Below are positions 15,641 to 23,755 of a stretch of DNA of 64,000 nucleotides, piece after piece. How positions within the stretch are numbered: position 1 is the stretch's first letter; every line of letters begins with the position of its first letter. The DNA comes from Parabacteroides sp. PF5-9 (GTDB taxonomy: Bacteria > Bacteroidota > Bacteroidia > Bacteroidales > Tannerellaceae). The stretch lies in NCBI RefSeq assembly GCF_029893105.1, contig NZ_JARXWG010000011.1:1-64000 (forward strand), given 5' to 3'. Position numbers and translations under genes: made by a program. The notes beneath the pieces were generated by a model. It made no database searches and was not told the origin of the DNA. It saw only the letters and a list, made by a program, of their open reading frames with translations.

Positions 15641-15919
15641 ATGAATATAGATAGAGAAACATTCATCGCTTGGATGGAACGTATAATGGATAGGTTCGAT
15701 ATGACCGAAAAGAAAATCGACCGATTGACAACCCAGCGTAATTGTTTGGATGGTGAACAGCTTTTGGATAATCAGGATTTGATGTTTCTCTTGAAAGTTA
15801 GCCTTCGCACACTCCAGCGTTATCGGAAAAAAGGTATCCTGCCCTATATAAAACTGGATGATGGTCGATGCTATTATAAAGCCACCGATGTACATAAGTT
15901 GATTCGGGAGAAACTGTAA
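15641..15919 (+). CDS. second excisionase-like HTH protein
   Basis: A 92-aa HTH_17 protein: LLDNQDLMFLLKVSLRTLQRYRKKGILPYIKLDDGRCYYKATDVHKLI, preceded by a helical segment. It is clearly related to the protein at 13276 in domain and size and begins 12 bases after the primase-helicase. The HTH-primase-HTH order recalls the xis2c-xis2d excision operon of CTnDOT. Probable directionality factor or autoregulator. Confidence 0.72.
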   Translation: MNIDRETFIAWMERIMDRFDMTEKKIDRLTTQRNCLDGEQLLDNQDLMFLLKVSLRTLQRYRKKGILPYIKLDDGRCYYKATDVHKLIREKL

Positions 15920-16224
15920 AAAATAATAGCTTATATCACCGACTTTCAGTATCTTTGCAGAGGAAAATTTGAGATAAAAAGCTGAAAGTTAATCTTTCAG
16001 TATTGATATATAACATAACGTTCGCAGAACGTCTCGATACGAAAACTGGCAATTTTCAAAAGAATAGGGACTACTGTGCAATGTCTATGCTATCGTTGTA
16101 TAGCGTGGGCTTGCCTGTCTTCTATTCTTAGGTATGCCAGTACCTCGTATCGGAGCAGTGTGAGTTCCACGCTTCTTTTTGATGGGCTGGCGAACAGTTT
16201 AATAACTGTTTAATACCTATTGAT
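15920..16224 (+). ncRNA. candidate structured RNA region
   Basis: There is no gene in these 305 bases, but they are rich in structure: a -7 element TATCTTTG (15950-15957), then perfect hairpins at 15982-16000 (stem CTGAAAG), 16018-16032 (ACGTTC), 16089-16104 (GCTAT) and 16193-16210 (AACAGTT). Two copies of the CGATACGA-ACTGGCA repeat lie inside. Either a small RNA is made here, or this is the 5' leader of the DHFR-like gene at 16225, or it is a recombination site. No -33 TTTG is seen at standard distance. Confidence 0.4.
16135..16154. repeat. 20-bp inverted repeat, right copy
   Basis: Exact reverse complement of 13125-13144. The adjoining 16033-16051 is a near-copy in the opposite orientation (three central mismatches), giving three related sites around the module. 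Confidence 0.8.
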
Positions 16225-16752
16225 ATGGGAATTTTAAAAGCGCAAATAGTTGTATCTCTTGACGGGTTTATTGCTCGTAAGGATGGTGAAATTGACTGGA
16301 TTACAAAAGAAGTAAAAGAATCTATCAGCAAAGTATATAGTTCCGCAGAAATGCTGATTTCCGGCACAAATACCTATAATTTTATTTTTGAACGGTGGGG
16401 TGGTTGGCCATACAAAAGTAAAAAGACTTTTGTTGTCGCAAATACTCCCATAAATACTATTCAGGAAGAGTATTTATCTTTCATAACCGACAATCCTTTT
16501 GATGTTATTCAGGGACTAAAAAAAGAAACAGAATCCAATTTGGTAGTTATTGGGGGCGGTAAACTTATCACATCTTTAATCAATACTCAACTGCTGGATG
16601 AATTGACAATTTACACTGTTCCTATCATGTTGGGCGAAGGTGTTTCTTTTATCGGAAGAACAATCGGTTCAGAATGGGAATTATCAGATTGTCATTCACT
16701 GGATGGTGGGATATTATGTGCGACATATCATTTTAGGCATGAATTAAATTGA
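16225..16752 (+). CDS. dihydrofolate reductase/RibD-like protein
   Basis: A 175-aa protein of the DHFR-like RibD C-terminal family. The N-terminal VVSLDGFIARKDGEIDWI and the nucleotide-binding LVVIGGGKLITSLINTQLLDELTIYTVPIMLGEGVSFIG are characteristic. Such proteins bind NADPH, but most have no known substrate. It is a single-gene unit ending just before a shared hairpin. A trimethoprim-resistance role is possible but cannot be claimed. Confidence 0.8.
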   Translation: MGILKAQIVVSLDGFIARKDGEIDWITKEVKESISKVYSSAEMLISGTNTYNFIFERWGGWPYKSKKTFVVANTPINTIQEEYLSFITDNPFDVIQGLKKETESNLVVIGGGKLITSLINTQLLDELTIYTVPIMLGEGVSFIGRTIGSEWELSDCHSLDGGILCATYHFRHELN

Positions 16753-16754
16753 AA

Positions 16755-16780
16755 AGCACCCAGTGTCCCCACCGGGTGCT
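16755..16780 (-). terminator. hairpin between DHFR-like gene and topB
   Basis: AGCACCC (16755-16761) pairs with GGGTGCT (16774-16780). Read on the minus strand the stem is followed by TTTTCAATTT, so it best serves topB; it also closes the plus-strand gene. Confidence 0.6.
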
Positions 16781-16802
16781 AACCACAAAAATCCTCAATT
16801 AC
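16781..16802 (+). repeat. AACCACAAAAATYCTCAATTA repeat
   Basis: AACCACAAAAAT followed by CCTCAATTAC matches leader sequence at 31775 (before traE) and 39252 (before traN), and an inverted relative precedes topB at about 18951-18970. Here no clear gene follows. Confidence 0.5.
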
Positions 16803-16861
16803 GGATAGCATAAAATCTATTCATAATGGAATTTTCTGTGGTAAAGATACGGAATTTCAGA

Positions 16862-18943
16862 TTATTTCCTTGATTTCCCTTTCTTTTCAGGGAAAACGAA
16901 TACCACATTGAACTGGTCGTCAAAAGCCAGTGAAGCATCGAAGGGCTTTCCGGCTTTGCTCTTAAAACCTTTTATCACTCCTGTTTTCTTCGCTGTTACC
17001 AGTTCCGTTACCTGCTTATCCGTTAATTGCTTATCGCTTTTGTTTCGGAAGATAACCAGCCCGCAATCAATATTATCACACTTTGCCACTTTCGGATACA
17101 GCAGGATCCGACCTGTCCCGCATTTCGGGCAGATTAAATCCTGCTGCGTTGATAAGGTGAGCTGTACCCCTAAAAGTTCGCTGGTTATCTGTGAAGCATG
17201 AACTTCTGTGCTTTTATGGAAGGTGTCGGGATTCATTTCCCCGCTTTCAATCTTGGATAGTGCGTTTTCCCACATACCAGTCATTTCCACGTCTGCGATT
17301 TTTTTGTCCCGGACTATATCGTAAACCGCCAGTCCCTTTTCGGTCGGTACAAGGGCTTTTTTCTCCCGGATAATATACTGGCGGGTAAAGAGAGTTTCAA
17401 TAATCGCAGCCCGTGTCGCTGGCGTACCGATACCGGAATCCTTCATACTGGCTTTCAGTTCGGCATCTTCCAGTTCTTTCCCAGCGTTCTCCATAGCCGA
17501 TAGCAACGAACTTTCCGTATGTAACGGTTTAGGCTTAGTCTGCTTTTCCAGCAACTCAATATCGGAGAGGGGTAAATTCTCATTTTCTTTTAGTGCTGGC
17601 AAAACGGTATTTTCTTCGCCTTCTTCTTGGGCGTTGAAAACAGCCCGCCATCCAGCAGACTTTATTACTGTTCCTTTCACTGCAAAAATACTCTCGCCAC
17701 TGGTGAGAGAAATTGAAGTAACTTCCTTGACACACTTTTCCGAAAAAGCTTCCAGCATCCTTCCGGCAATCAGTTCGTATATAGCCTGTTCGTCCGCCTG
17801 TAAACTGCCCGGCTTATTCTCGGTTATAATCAAAGCGTGATGGTCTGTAACTTTTTTATTATCTACTGTTCGGCGGTTCAGGCTGCTACCTTTCATTGAC
17901 TTTGCATAGCCGGCAAACCGGTCGTAAGTTTCCAGCAGGGAAATACGTTCCAGTATTTCATCGAAAACGTCCTGTGATATATAACGGCTTCCGGTTCGGG
18001 GGTATGAAATCAGCTTACCTTCATACAGTTTTTGTGCAATAGACAGCGTTTTATCTGCGGAGAAATTAAGTTTTGTATTGGCTTCCTTCTGCAAGGTGGT
18101 AAGGTCATACAAAAGCGGTGGTTCTTGGTTCACTTCCTTACATTCCACCGATTTAACCTGCACCTGACCGCTATCCTTTATTATTTGCAGCTTGTCGATG
18201 GCAGGTTGCTGGCTACCGAATTTTTCTTCTGAAAGGGCTGACAACTCGATGCTGTCTTTCCCGGTTTGTAATTTCAGTTGCCAATATTTCTGTGGAACGA
18301 AGTTCTTGTTCTCAAGATAACGGGAACATATCATCGCCAGCGTGGGTGTCTGTACCCGTCCCAAAGAATATGTCCCCCTTCCGGCAGCTATACTTAACGC
18401 TTGGGAAGCATTAATACCGATAAGCCAATCTGCTTCGCTTCTTGCCTTTGCCGACCGGAAAAGGTTATCGTACATTGTCCCGTTCTTGAGATTCTGCAAT
18501 CCGTCCCGAATGGCTTTATCCGTCAGGCTGCTTATCCATAAGCGGACGAAAGGTTTCCGGCACTCAAGATATTGGTAGATATACCTAAATATCAGTTCAC
18601 CTTCCCTTCCGGCATCAGTCGCAACGATAATCTTATCGCACTGGTCGAATACTTCTTTGATAACCTTGAGTTGCTTAACCGTTCCGCTATCAGGCTTATA
18701 TCCTTTGTCGGTTTTTACCTGACGGGGAATAAGCTGGAACGACTGCGGTAGTATGGGTAAATTTTCCCGCCTGAAGTTTTCGATTCCGTAGGCATCAGGC
18801 ATGGCAAGTCCTACCAAATGACCGAACGCCCAGGTAACGATGTATCCGTTACCTGAAATGTTCCCATCATTCTTTTGCGTTGCACCCAGTACGGTGGCTA
18901 TATCCCTTGCCACACTGGGTTTTTCTGCTATTACTGCTATCAT
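16862..18943 (-). CDS. topB: DNA topoisomerase III (Exc-like)
   Basis: A 693-aa type IA topoisomerase. The TOPRIM domain starts at AEKPSVARDIA with DAGREGE at 110-116; the active-site tyrosine is Tyr314 in ISYPRTGSRYIS; a four-cysteine zinc module (CPKCGTGR...CDNIDC) lies near residue 630. In CTnDOT the excision protein Exc is such an enzyme, and full-length topB genes are a regular part of these elements. It relaxes or decatenates DNA around excision and transfer. Its leader carries AACCACAAAAATCC, the same motif as traE and traN. Confidence 0.92.
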   Translation of the reverse strand: MIAVIAEKPSVARDIATVLGATQKNDGNISGNGYIVTWAFGHLVGLAMPDAYGIENFRRENLPILPQSFQLIPRQVKTDKGYKPDSGTVKQLKVIKEVFDQCDKIIVATDAGREGELIFRYIYQYLECRKPFVRLWISSLTDKAIRDGLQNLKNGTMYDNLFRSAKARSEADWLIGINASQALSIAAGRGTYSLGRVQTPTLAMICSRYLENKNFVPQKYWQLKLQTGKDSIELSALSEEKFGSQQPAIDKLQIIKDSGQVQVKSVECKEVNQEPPLLYDLTTLQKEANTKLNFSADKTLSIAQKLYEGKLISYPRTGSRYISQDVFDEILERISLLETYDRFAGYAKSMKGSSLNRRTVDNKKVTDHHALIITENKPGSLQADEQAIYELIAGRMLEAFSEKCVKEVTSISLTSGESIFAVKGTVIKSAGWRAVFNAQEEGEENTVLPALKENENLPLSDIELLEKQTKPKPLHTESSLLSAMENAGKELEDAELKASMKDSGIGTPATRAAIIETLFTRQYIIREKKALVPTEKGLAVYDIVRDKKIADVEMTGMWENALSKIESGEMNPDTFHKSTEVHASQITSELLGVQLTLSTQQDLICPKCGTGRILLYPKVAKCDNIDCGLVIFRNKSDKQLTDKQVTELVTAKKTGVIKGFKSKAGKPFDASLAFDDQFNVVFVFPEKKGKSRK

Positions 18944-18971
18944 TATATAATTGGATTTTTGTGGTTAATAA

Positions 18972-20456
18972 TTATTTCATTTTGCGACCTTGCGACTTTT
19001 TAGGTTTGTCTGTTTTTTGCTCTTCTTTCTTTTCTTCCCACTTTTTCTTCTGTTCCCCGGTAGGTGTAGCCTGTCCGGGCTTCAAAGGTTCTTTCGTATG
19101 CTTGGTCGCTTCGTTCGTTTTGCCTTCGGAATTGACCGCTACCTGTGTTTTATGTTCGTTGGCAGGGGTTATTTCTTTGGCTTTCTCTTTCGCTTTATCA
19201 GGATTGAATTTGTAGAAATCCAGCTTCCCTTTTTCATGGTTTACCTTTACATAGGCGTTATATTCCTGACCTTCTTTATCTTTCAGTCCTTTTACATAAA
19301 TGGTTTTATCCGCCCGCAAATCAGCTTGCTGTTTGTCGGATAATTCCACTCCTGCAAGGGATTTGGGAATACGCACCCCTTCGGGCTGGTCGTTTCTTTG
19401 CTGTTGTCCCTGTTGCTGGGTTTGCTTTTGCTCTTTTTCGGGAAAGATAAATTCAAGGCTGCGTTTTTCCGCATTGACCTGAACAAAGGCAGAAAAGGGC
19501 TTGTTCTTGGCGGAAATCATATTTTCAAGAAATACCGCTTTACCTTCCATCAGAGCAGCTTTTTGTTTTTCATCCAGCTTAACGCCTTTTATTTCATCAG
19601 GGAGTTTGAGGGACGAAGCCTTCATGGATACCAGTTCGTTGGTCTGTTTGTCGATGCTGATAAAAGAAGGTACAAGTTCACCTGTACGGTAGTTTTTCAC
19701 ATCAACAATCCGACCCATGTTTCCAGTTTCCCGGAGATTCTTTTTGTCTTCATCGGTAAACTGGTGTCCAAAGAACGGACGGTCAAGTTCCGGTTCTTTA
19801 CGGATACCATGAATAGCCAATACCACATTCCCATCACTGTCCGGACGAAACGAAAGACGGGCATCCGTTTTCATTACCATTGACCCGAAGTTGGCTTCAA
19901 TCGGAAAGGTAGAAGGTGACTTATATCCCCGCAGCATAGGTTCTAAAGCCTTTGATTTTTCAAGCTGTTCTTTGGTAATACCCAGATTTCTTAGGTCGTC
20001 CCAGTTGATTTTGTTAGGGTCGATGAAATACTTATTCGTATCGGGCTTCTGCTCCTGTGCTGTGGATTCTTTCGGATTTTCCATTTTCAGGTCTTTAGGC
20101 TCGATACGGATTTTATCAAGCATTTCATCCGCAGCAGGTGTCGGATTCTTGATATTCTCCTGAATGATTTTTACCGTCCGTTCCGTATCTTCGGGTGCTA
20201 CTTTGAAGAAACTGAAACGGGTCGGGTCTTTTAGCTGGTTGAAAAAGTTCTTCAAGAAATTTTCAAGTGCGTTACCCTGCTTATCCACTTTCAGGAAATC
20301 GTTGTTATGCTCCTGTTTCGGCGGAACGGTTTGCAGTTCCCCGTTTTCATCAATACCTTTTACGGCATTAATCGTTTTCTTTTCCTTGTCAAAGACAAGA
20401 AGAATGTCCATCATCTGTTCATCAGAGCCGGACTTGTTGTTTGAATTTACATCCAT
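18972..20456 (-). CDS. DUF4099/DUF3945-domain ICE protein
   Basis: A 494-aa hydrophilic protein. A DUF4099-like part (about residues 120-250, INWDDLRNLGITKEQLEKS) is followed by two DUF3945-type repeats, LPDEIKGVKLDEKQKAALMEGKAVFLENM and IPKSLAGVELSDKQQADLRADKTIYVKGL, then a Lys/Glu/Pro-rich tail. Proteins of this type regularly accompany topB in Bacteroidetes ICEs. Function is unknown; the repeats look like small binding modules. It lies 28 bases upstream of topB, in the same transcript. Confidence 0.78.
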   Translation of the reverse strand: MDVNSNNKSGSDEQMMDILLVFDKEKKTINAVKGIDENGELQTVPPKQEHNNDFLKVDKQGNALENFLKNFFNQLKDPTRFSFFKVAPEDTERTVKIIQENIKNPTPAADEMLDKIRIEPKDLKMENPKESTAQEQKPDTNKYFIDPNKINWDDLRNLGITKEQLEKSKALEPMLRGYKSPSTFPIEANFGSMVMKTDARLSFRPDSDGNVVLAIHGIRKEPELDRPFFGHQFTDEDKKNLRETGNMGRIVDVKNYRTGELVPSFISIDKQTNELVSMKASSLKLPDEIKGVKLDEKQKAALMEGKAVFLENMISAKNKPFSAFVQVNAEKRSLEFIFPEKEQKQTQQQGQQQRNDQPEGVRIPKSLAGVELSDKQQADLRADKTIYVKGLKDKEGQEYNAYVKVNHEKGKLDFYKFNPDKAKEKAKEITPANEHKTQVAVNSEGKTNEATKHTKEPLKPGQATPTGEQKKKWEEKKEEQKTDKPKKSQGRKMK

Positions 20457-20636
20457 GACTTTAATTTTTAATGGTTAATAAAAAACTTATCGAATTAAAA
20501 GTAAGGATGAAATAGTATATATATAGGAACGTGGCGTTAGGTGGCTGCATATGACCTTATTTGTCTTATTCCCAAACACAAAGACGGTTATATCCTTTGT
20601 TTTTGTTAAATTTGCACCATTATTCAAAATGTAATT

Positions 20637-21440
20637 ATGGCAACAAGAAGAAAGTGTTTCACGCAGCCAACGTTAGAAGTTATTTCTAAAATATTAGGTG
20701 ATACAAATGAGGGACTAACGGGTAGTGAAATCCAATACTTATTAATGCAAAGTCAAATAACAGATATAGAACCAGCACTAACAAAATGGAGAAGGTTGTA
20801 TAGCGCATTTGCGAACTATCAGAATACAAATCAATGTTCAAATTCTATTCTGAATTTTATTGCATTAGCATTAGCACCAGCGAAGTATGTTGATTGCCCC
20901 GAAGTATTTACAGAAAAACGAAATCTGATAAATCAACAATTAAGTTTTATAGGATACCAATTTAATGATAATGGTAAGTTTAGTGAAATTACACAGGCAA
21001 CCACAATTTCCGAAGCCCAAAGAAAGGCTGATGATTTGAAAACGAAGTTGGAACAAAGAAAAGCACATACCGATATTTTCAAATACTGCAAAGCAGAACT
21101 ATTAGCAAATAATTACTTTCACTCTGTTTTTGAAGCCAACAAAGGACTGTTTCAGAGAATTAGGGATTTATCCTTGCATAATGACGATGGGAATAGACTA
21201 ATTGAATATGTTTTCAGTAGTACCCCTATATTAATAATAAATAACTATCAGTCAAAATCGGAACAGGACGAACATAAAGGGTTTTGTAATATTCTAAAAG
21301 GTTTATGTGGGATGTTTCGTAATCCCGAAGCACACGAACCAAAAATCAGCTGGGAGATTACAGAACAAGATGCGCTTGAAATATTATCAATGATTTCATA
21401 CTGTCATAGAAGATTAGATAATGCACAAAAAATAAGATAA
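20637..21440 (+). CDS. TIGR02391/Ymh-family protein
   Basis: A 267-aa protein whose C-terminal half matches the Hypoth_Ymh (TIGR02391) domain: LFQRIRDLS, then GFCNILKGLCGMFRNPEAHEPKISWEITEQDALEILSMISYCHRRLD. The N-terminal part (FTQPTLEVISKILGDTNEGLTGSEIQYLL) looks like a small winged-helix or adaptor. Ymh domains share the HEPN-like 'RNPxAH' signature and occur near restriction and other defence genes. It is three bases from the next gene and forms a two-gene unit with it. A HEPN-type RNase activity is inference. Confidence 0.72.
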   Translation: MATRRKCFTQPTLEVISKILGDTNEGLTGSEIQYLLMQSQITDIEPALTKWRRLYSAFANYQNTNQCSNSILNFIALALAPAKYVDCPEVFTEKRNLINQQLSFIGYQFNDNGKFSEITQATTISEAQRKADDLKTKLEQRKAHTDIFKYCKAELLANNYFHSVFEANKGLFQRIRDLSLHNDDGNRLIEYVFSSTPILIINNYQSKSEQDEHKGFCNILKGLCGMFRNPEAHEPKISWEITEQDALEILSMISYCHRRLDNAQKIR

Positions 21441-21443
21441 ATT

Positions 21444-22274
21444 ATGAGTAAATTACATGAATTATCGTGGCGTACAAACATCAATACATATACATTTCGT
21501 GGTAAACATATAGTTCTTTATGACGACCATCGAACTCTTTTAAACATACTTTTTGAAGCGAAAAAACTTGGTGAATTTGCAGAAACTCCCAATCTTATTT
21601 ATTTTGACCTTCACGATGATGCTTGTACTCTTTTGCCTAAAAGCCAGTTATTAGAACGGATGGGTGTTAAAGATTTATCGGAAGCAACAAGTAAGCAGTT
21701 TTGGTCTTTTGTCGAATTTGATTTAGGAGTATTAGACGATGATTGGCTATTGACCGGAATGGAATTAGATTTAATTAAAAATGCTATCTTAATCGGACAG
21801 GAAGAGAATCATCATATTCAAGATATGAATGGTCGATATAAATCAGAAGATGGAGTAGAACATGAGTTATATAGTATCTCACATCTGCAATATAGTCTTA
21901 ATAATAGGGGTTGTTTAGGTGATAGTATTATAAAGGAGCCGTATTATCAAAATGTTCGTGATATTATGCAATATCATCAAAGTCGGTTTGATGGAGAAGA
22001 TATTAAGCCCTTTATTTTAGATTTTGATTTAGATTGCTTCACGACTGAATGTCGAGAAAAAACATACGCATGGCCTGAGGATATTTTCAGAAAAGAATAT
22101 ATTGAAAGCCATAATGCGAGATTCTTTATGGAAAGCTTATTAGACAGAGCTTCATTTATCACAATTTGTAGAGAACCTGACTGTTGCGGTGGCATTGGAG
22201 AGGCAAATAAGATACTCAATTATTTAGATAGATATTTTTTTGATGGAGCATTGAGTACAGAACCTATATCTTAG
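21444..22274 (+). CDS. UPF0489 (peptide-arginase-like) protein
   Basis: A 276-aa protein with UPF0489 family blocks: NLIYFDLHDDACTLLP near residue 50 and PFILDFDLDCFTTE near residue 188, plus FITICREPDCCGG. The aspartate/histidine sets DLHDD and DFDLD look like the two-metal site of the arginase/deacetylase fold; characterised members (OspR type) turn arginine into ornithine in peptides. It follows the Ymh gene by three bases and its stop meets the convergent HNH gene (22271). No RiPP precursor is evident, so the target here is open. Confidence 0.65.
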   Translation: MSKLHELSWRTNINTYTFRGKHIVLYDDHRTLLNILFEAKKLGEFAETPNLIYFDLHDDACTLLPKSQLLERMGVKDLSEATSKQFWSFVEFDLGVLDDDWLLTGMELDLIKNAILIGQEENHHIQDMNGRYKSEDGVEHELYSISHLQYSLNNRGCLGDSIIKEPYYQNVRDIMQYHQSRFDGEDIKPFILDFDLDCFTTECREKTYAWPEDIFRKEYIESHNARFFMESLLDRASFITICREPDCCGGIGEANKILNYLDRYFFDGALSTEPIS

Positions 22275-23125
22275 TCTATTGTAACAAAACGATTCATATA
22301 TTCAACGCAGTTCGCCAACTCAATTTCTAATATAGATTTCCAATAATTATGACCAAAAGCAATTCTATCTCGGTTACTTTTTTCAATAATTGAATCTTTT
22401 ATTTCGTCTAAAGGTAATTTGCCAACAAACGAAATTATTGTGTTTTCTAATGATGTTATTACTTCATTAATGTTAGCACTAAACCGTTCAAGCAAATGGA
22501 GTTTGTTATAGTGAGTTTCAATAATTTCAAAAATATCATTATTAATATCACCGTTGTTTTGCAAATAAAACGTTGTTGTTATAACATCTCCAGTAATAGC
22601 TAAATTCACGAACAGATATTGTTCGGCAGGTAATGAGTCAAGATACAGATTAAGAAAAACTCTTTTACCACCTTCAATCCAAATATAATTTTTATATCCA
22701 TTACAAATAGTACAGCTTGGGAAAAGATTTTGGGGATTAACTACAAATTCAGGAAATTCATCCTTAGGTAAGTAATGGTCAAAAGAATTTATTTCACTGA
22801 TAGTACAATTTGGACAAGTATTAATAATTCTATTAGCAGCAGTAGTAGTAATTTTGACCTTCAAATTCTTAATTACAGAGTTTTTATATGAGTATAGCTT
22901 TAATAAATCATTTTTCTCATCATCTGTGTGTCCATAACTATCAATGTTTTCCAAAGTGTTTCGAACAAAATTGTCATTATATGCAGAGAATTGACCTTCA
23001 ATAGCATCATCCATATTCTCAATACGCTCTTTATATGATGGGTCTTCCTTCGTTGTGTTTTTACTTTTGAGAACTTCTTTATGAAATTCAAAAGCATCGT
23101 CAGTATAATGTTGCAAATTTCTCAT
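22271..23125 (-). CDS. PtuB-like HNH endonuclease
   Basis: A 284-aa protein with an HNH core between residues about 102 and 145: CPNC, FDHYLPKDEFPEF, VNPQNLFPSCTICNGYK, i.e. two CxxC zinc pairs around the His/Asn/His metal finger. The remainder is helical. It overlaps the end of the ATPase gene by four bases. An ATPase followed by an HNH nuclease is the Septu arrangement (PtuA-PtuB), also found with some retrons. In Septu the nuclease attacks nucleic acid once the ATPase senses phage. Assignment by architecture, not by alignment. Confidence 0.72.
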   Translation of the reverse strand: MRNLQHYTDDAFEFHKEVLKSKNTTKEDPSYKERIENMDDAIEGQFSAYNDNFVRNTLENIDSYGHTDDEKNDLLKLYSYKNSVIKNLKVKITTTAANRIINTCPNCTISEINSFDHYLPKDEFPEFVVNPQNLFPSCTICNGYKNYIWIEGGKRVFLNLYLDSLPAEQYLFVNLAITGDVITTTFYLQNNGDINNDIFEIIETHYNKLHLLERFSANINEVITSLENTIISFVGKLPLDEIKDSIIEKSNRDRIAFGHNYWKSILEIELANCVEYMNRFVTID

Positions 23126-23718
23126 AATAAAGCGTTATTCTTTTTATTAATCATACTTTTAATAAAAATTCGGGCATTTAAACTCAATGGGATTTCATCA
23201 AATTCCAGCAAAGATATTATTTCTTCATAAGGCTTTCCGGAATCGACTAATTCTCTTAAAATCTTCTTATGTTGCTTTGGAATCCCTTTATTTCCAAATA
23301 TTTCTTCTGTAAGTACACTTAAATTTTCGCCAAATGATTCCAATGGAATACGCCTTATAGACAAAGATGTATCTTCTCTATCCAAAACATAAACATTTTT
23401 GGAAAAAAGTTCTCGAACGACAAGAGGTGAATGAGTAGCAATAATACAATATGACTGAAATTCTTCAACTAATTCATATATAGTATTCATTAATTGAGTA
23501 ATTGCATTTGGATGCAAATGGGTTTCCGGTTCATCGTATAGAAGAAGAGAATCATATCTAATATTTGCCACAATTTCGGTTATGATGTATAGAATTATCG
23601 CTTGTCCAGAACTCAACTTATCTTTTACATCATTGAATCTTTTAACATCAACTTTATAGCGGTTGTGTCGAGAGGTTAATTCTTCATCTTCTCGCTCAAC
23701 TAAAAATAAATTTATCAA
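23122..23718 (-). CDS. Septu-like ATPase, C-terminal part (frameshifted)
   Basis: This frame carries the second half of an ABC/SMC-type ATPase: signature KLSSGQAIILYI, Walker B SLLLYDEPETHLHPNA, and the H-loop IATHSPLVVREL. Its only starts are weak (TTG at 23718), whereas the open frame extends upstream through ETLERINKWRKILLTFIDEE to the A8 run at 23781-23788. It is therefore not an independent gene but the rest of the ATPase that begins at 25099. Removing one A from the run would join them into a protein of about 660 aa. Confidence 0.7.
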   Translation of the reverse strand: MINLFLVEREDEELTSRHNRYKVDVKRFNDVKDKLSSGQAIILYIITEIVANIRYDSLLLYDEPETHLHPNAITQLMNTIYELVEEFQSYCIIATHSPLVVRELFSKNVYVLDREDTSLSIRRIPLESFGENLSVLTEEIFGNKGIPKQHKKILRELVDSGKPYEEIISLLEFDEIPLSLNARIFIKSMINKKNNALL

Positions 23719-23755
23719 CTCTTCATCGATGAATGTAAGTAAGATTTTTCGCCAC

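Noticed and set aside
16225-16752. Trimethoprim-resistant dihydrofolate reductase
   Set aside because: It belongs to the broad RibD/DHFR-like family rather than to Dfr resistance enzymes; no evidence for drug resistance.
23122-23718. The second ATPase frame as an independent gene
   Set aside because: It has only a TTG start, no ribosome-binding site and lacks Walker A; the conserved frame extends upstream to the A8 run.
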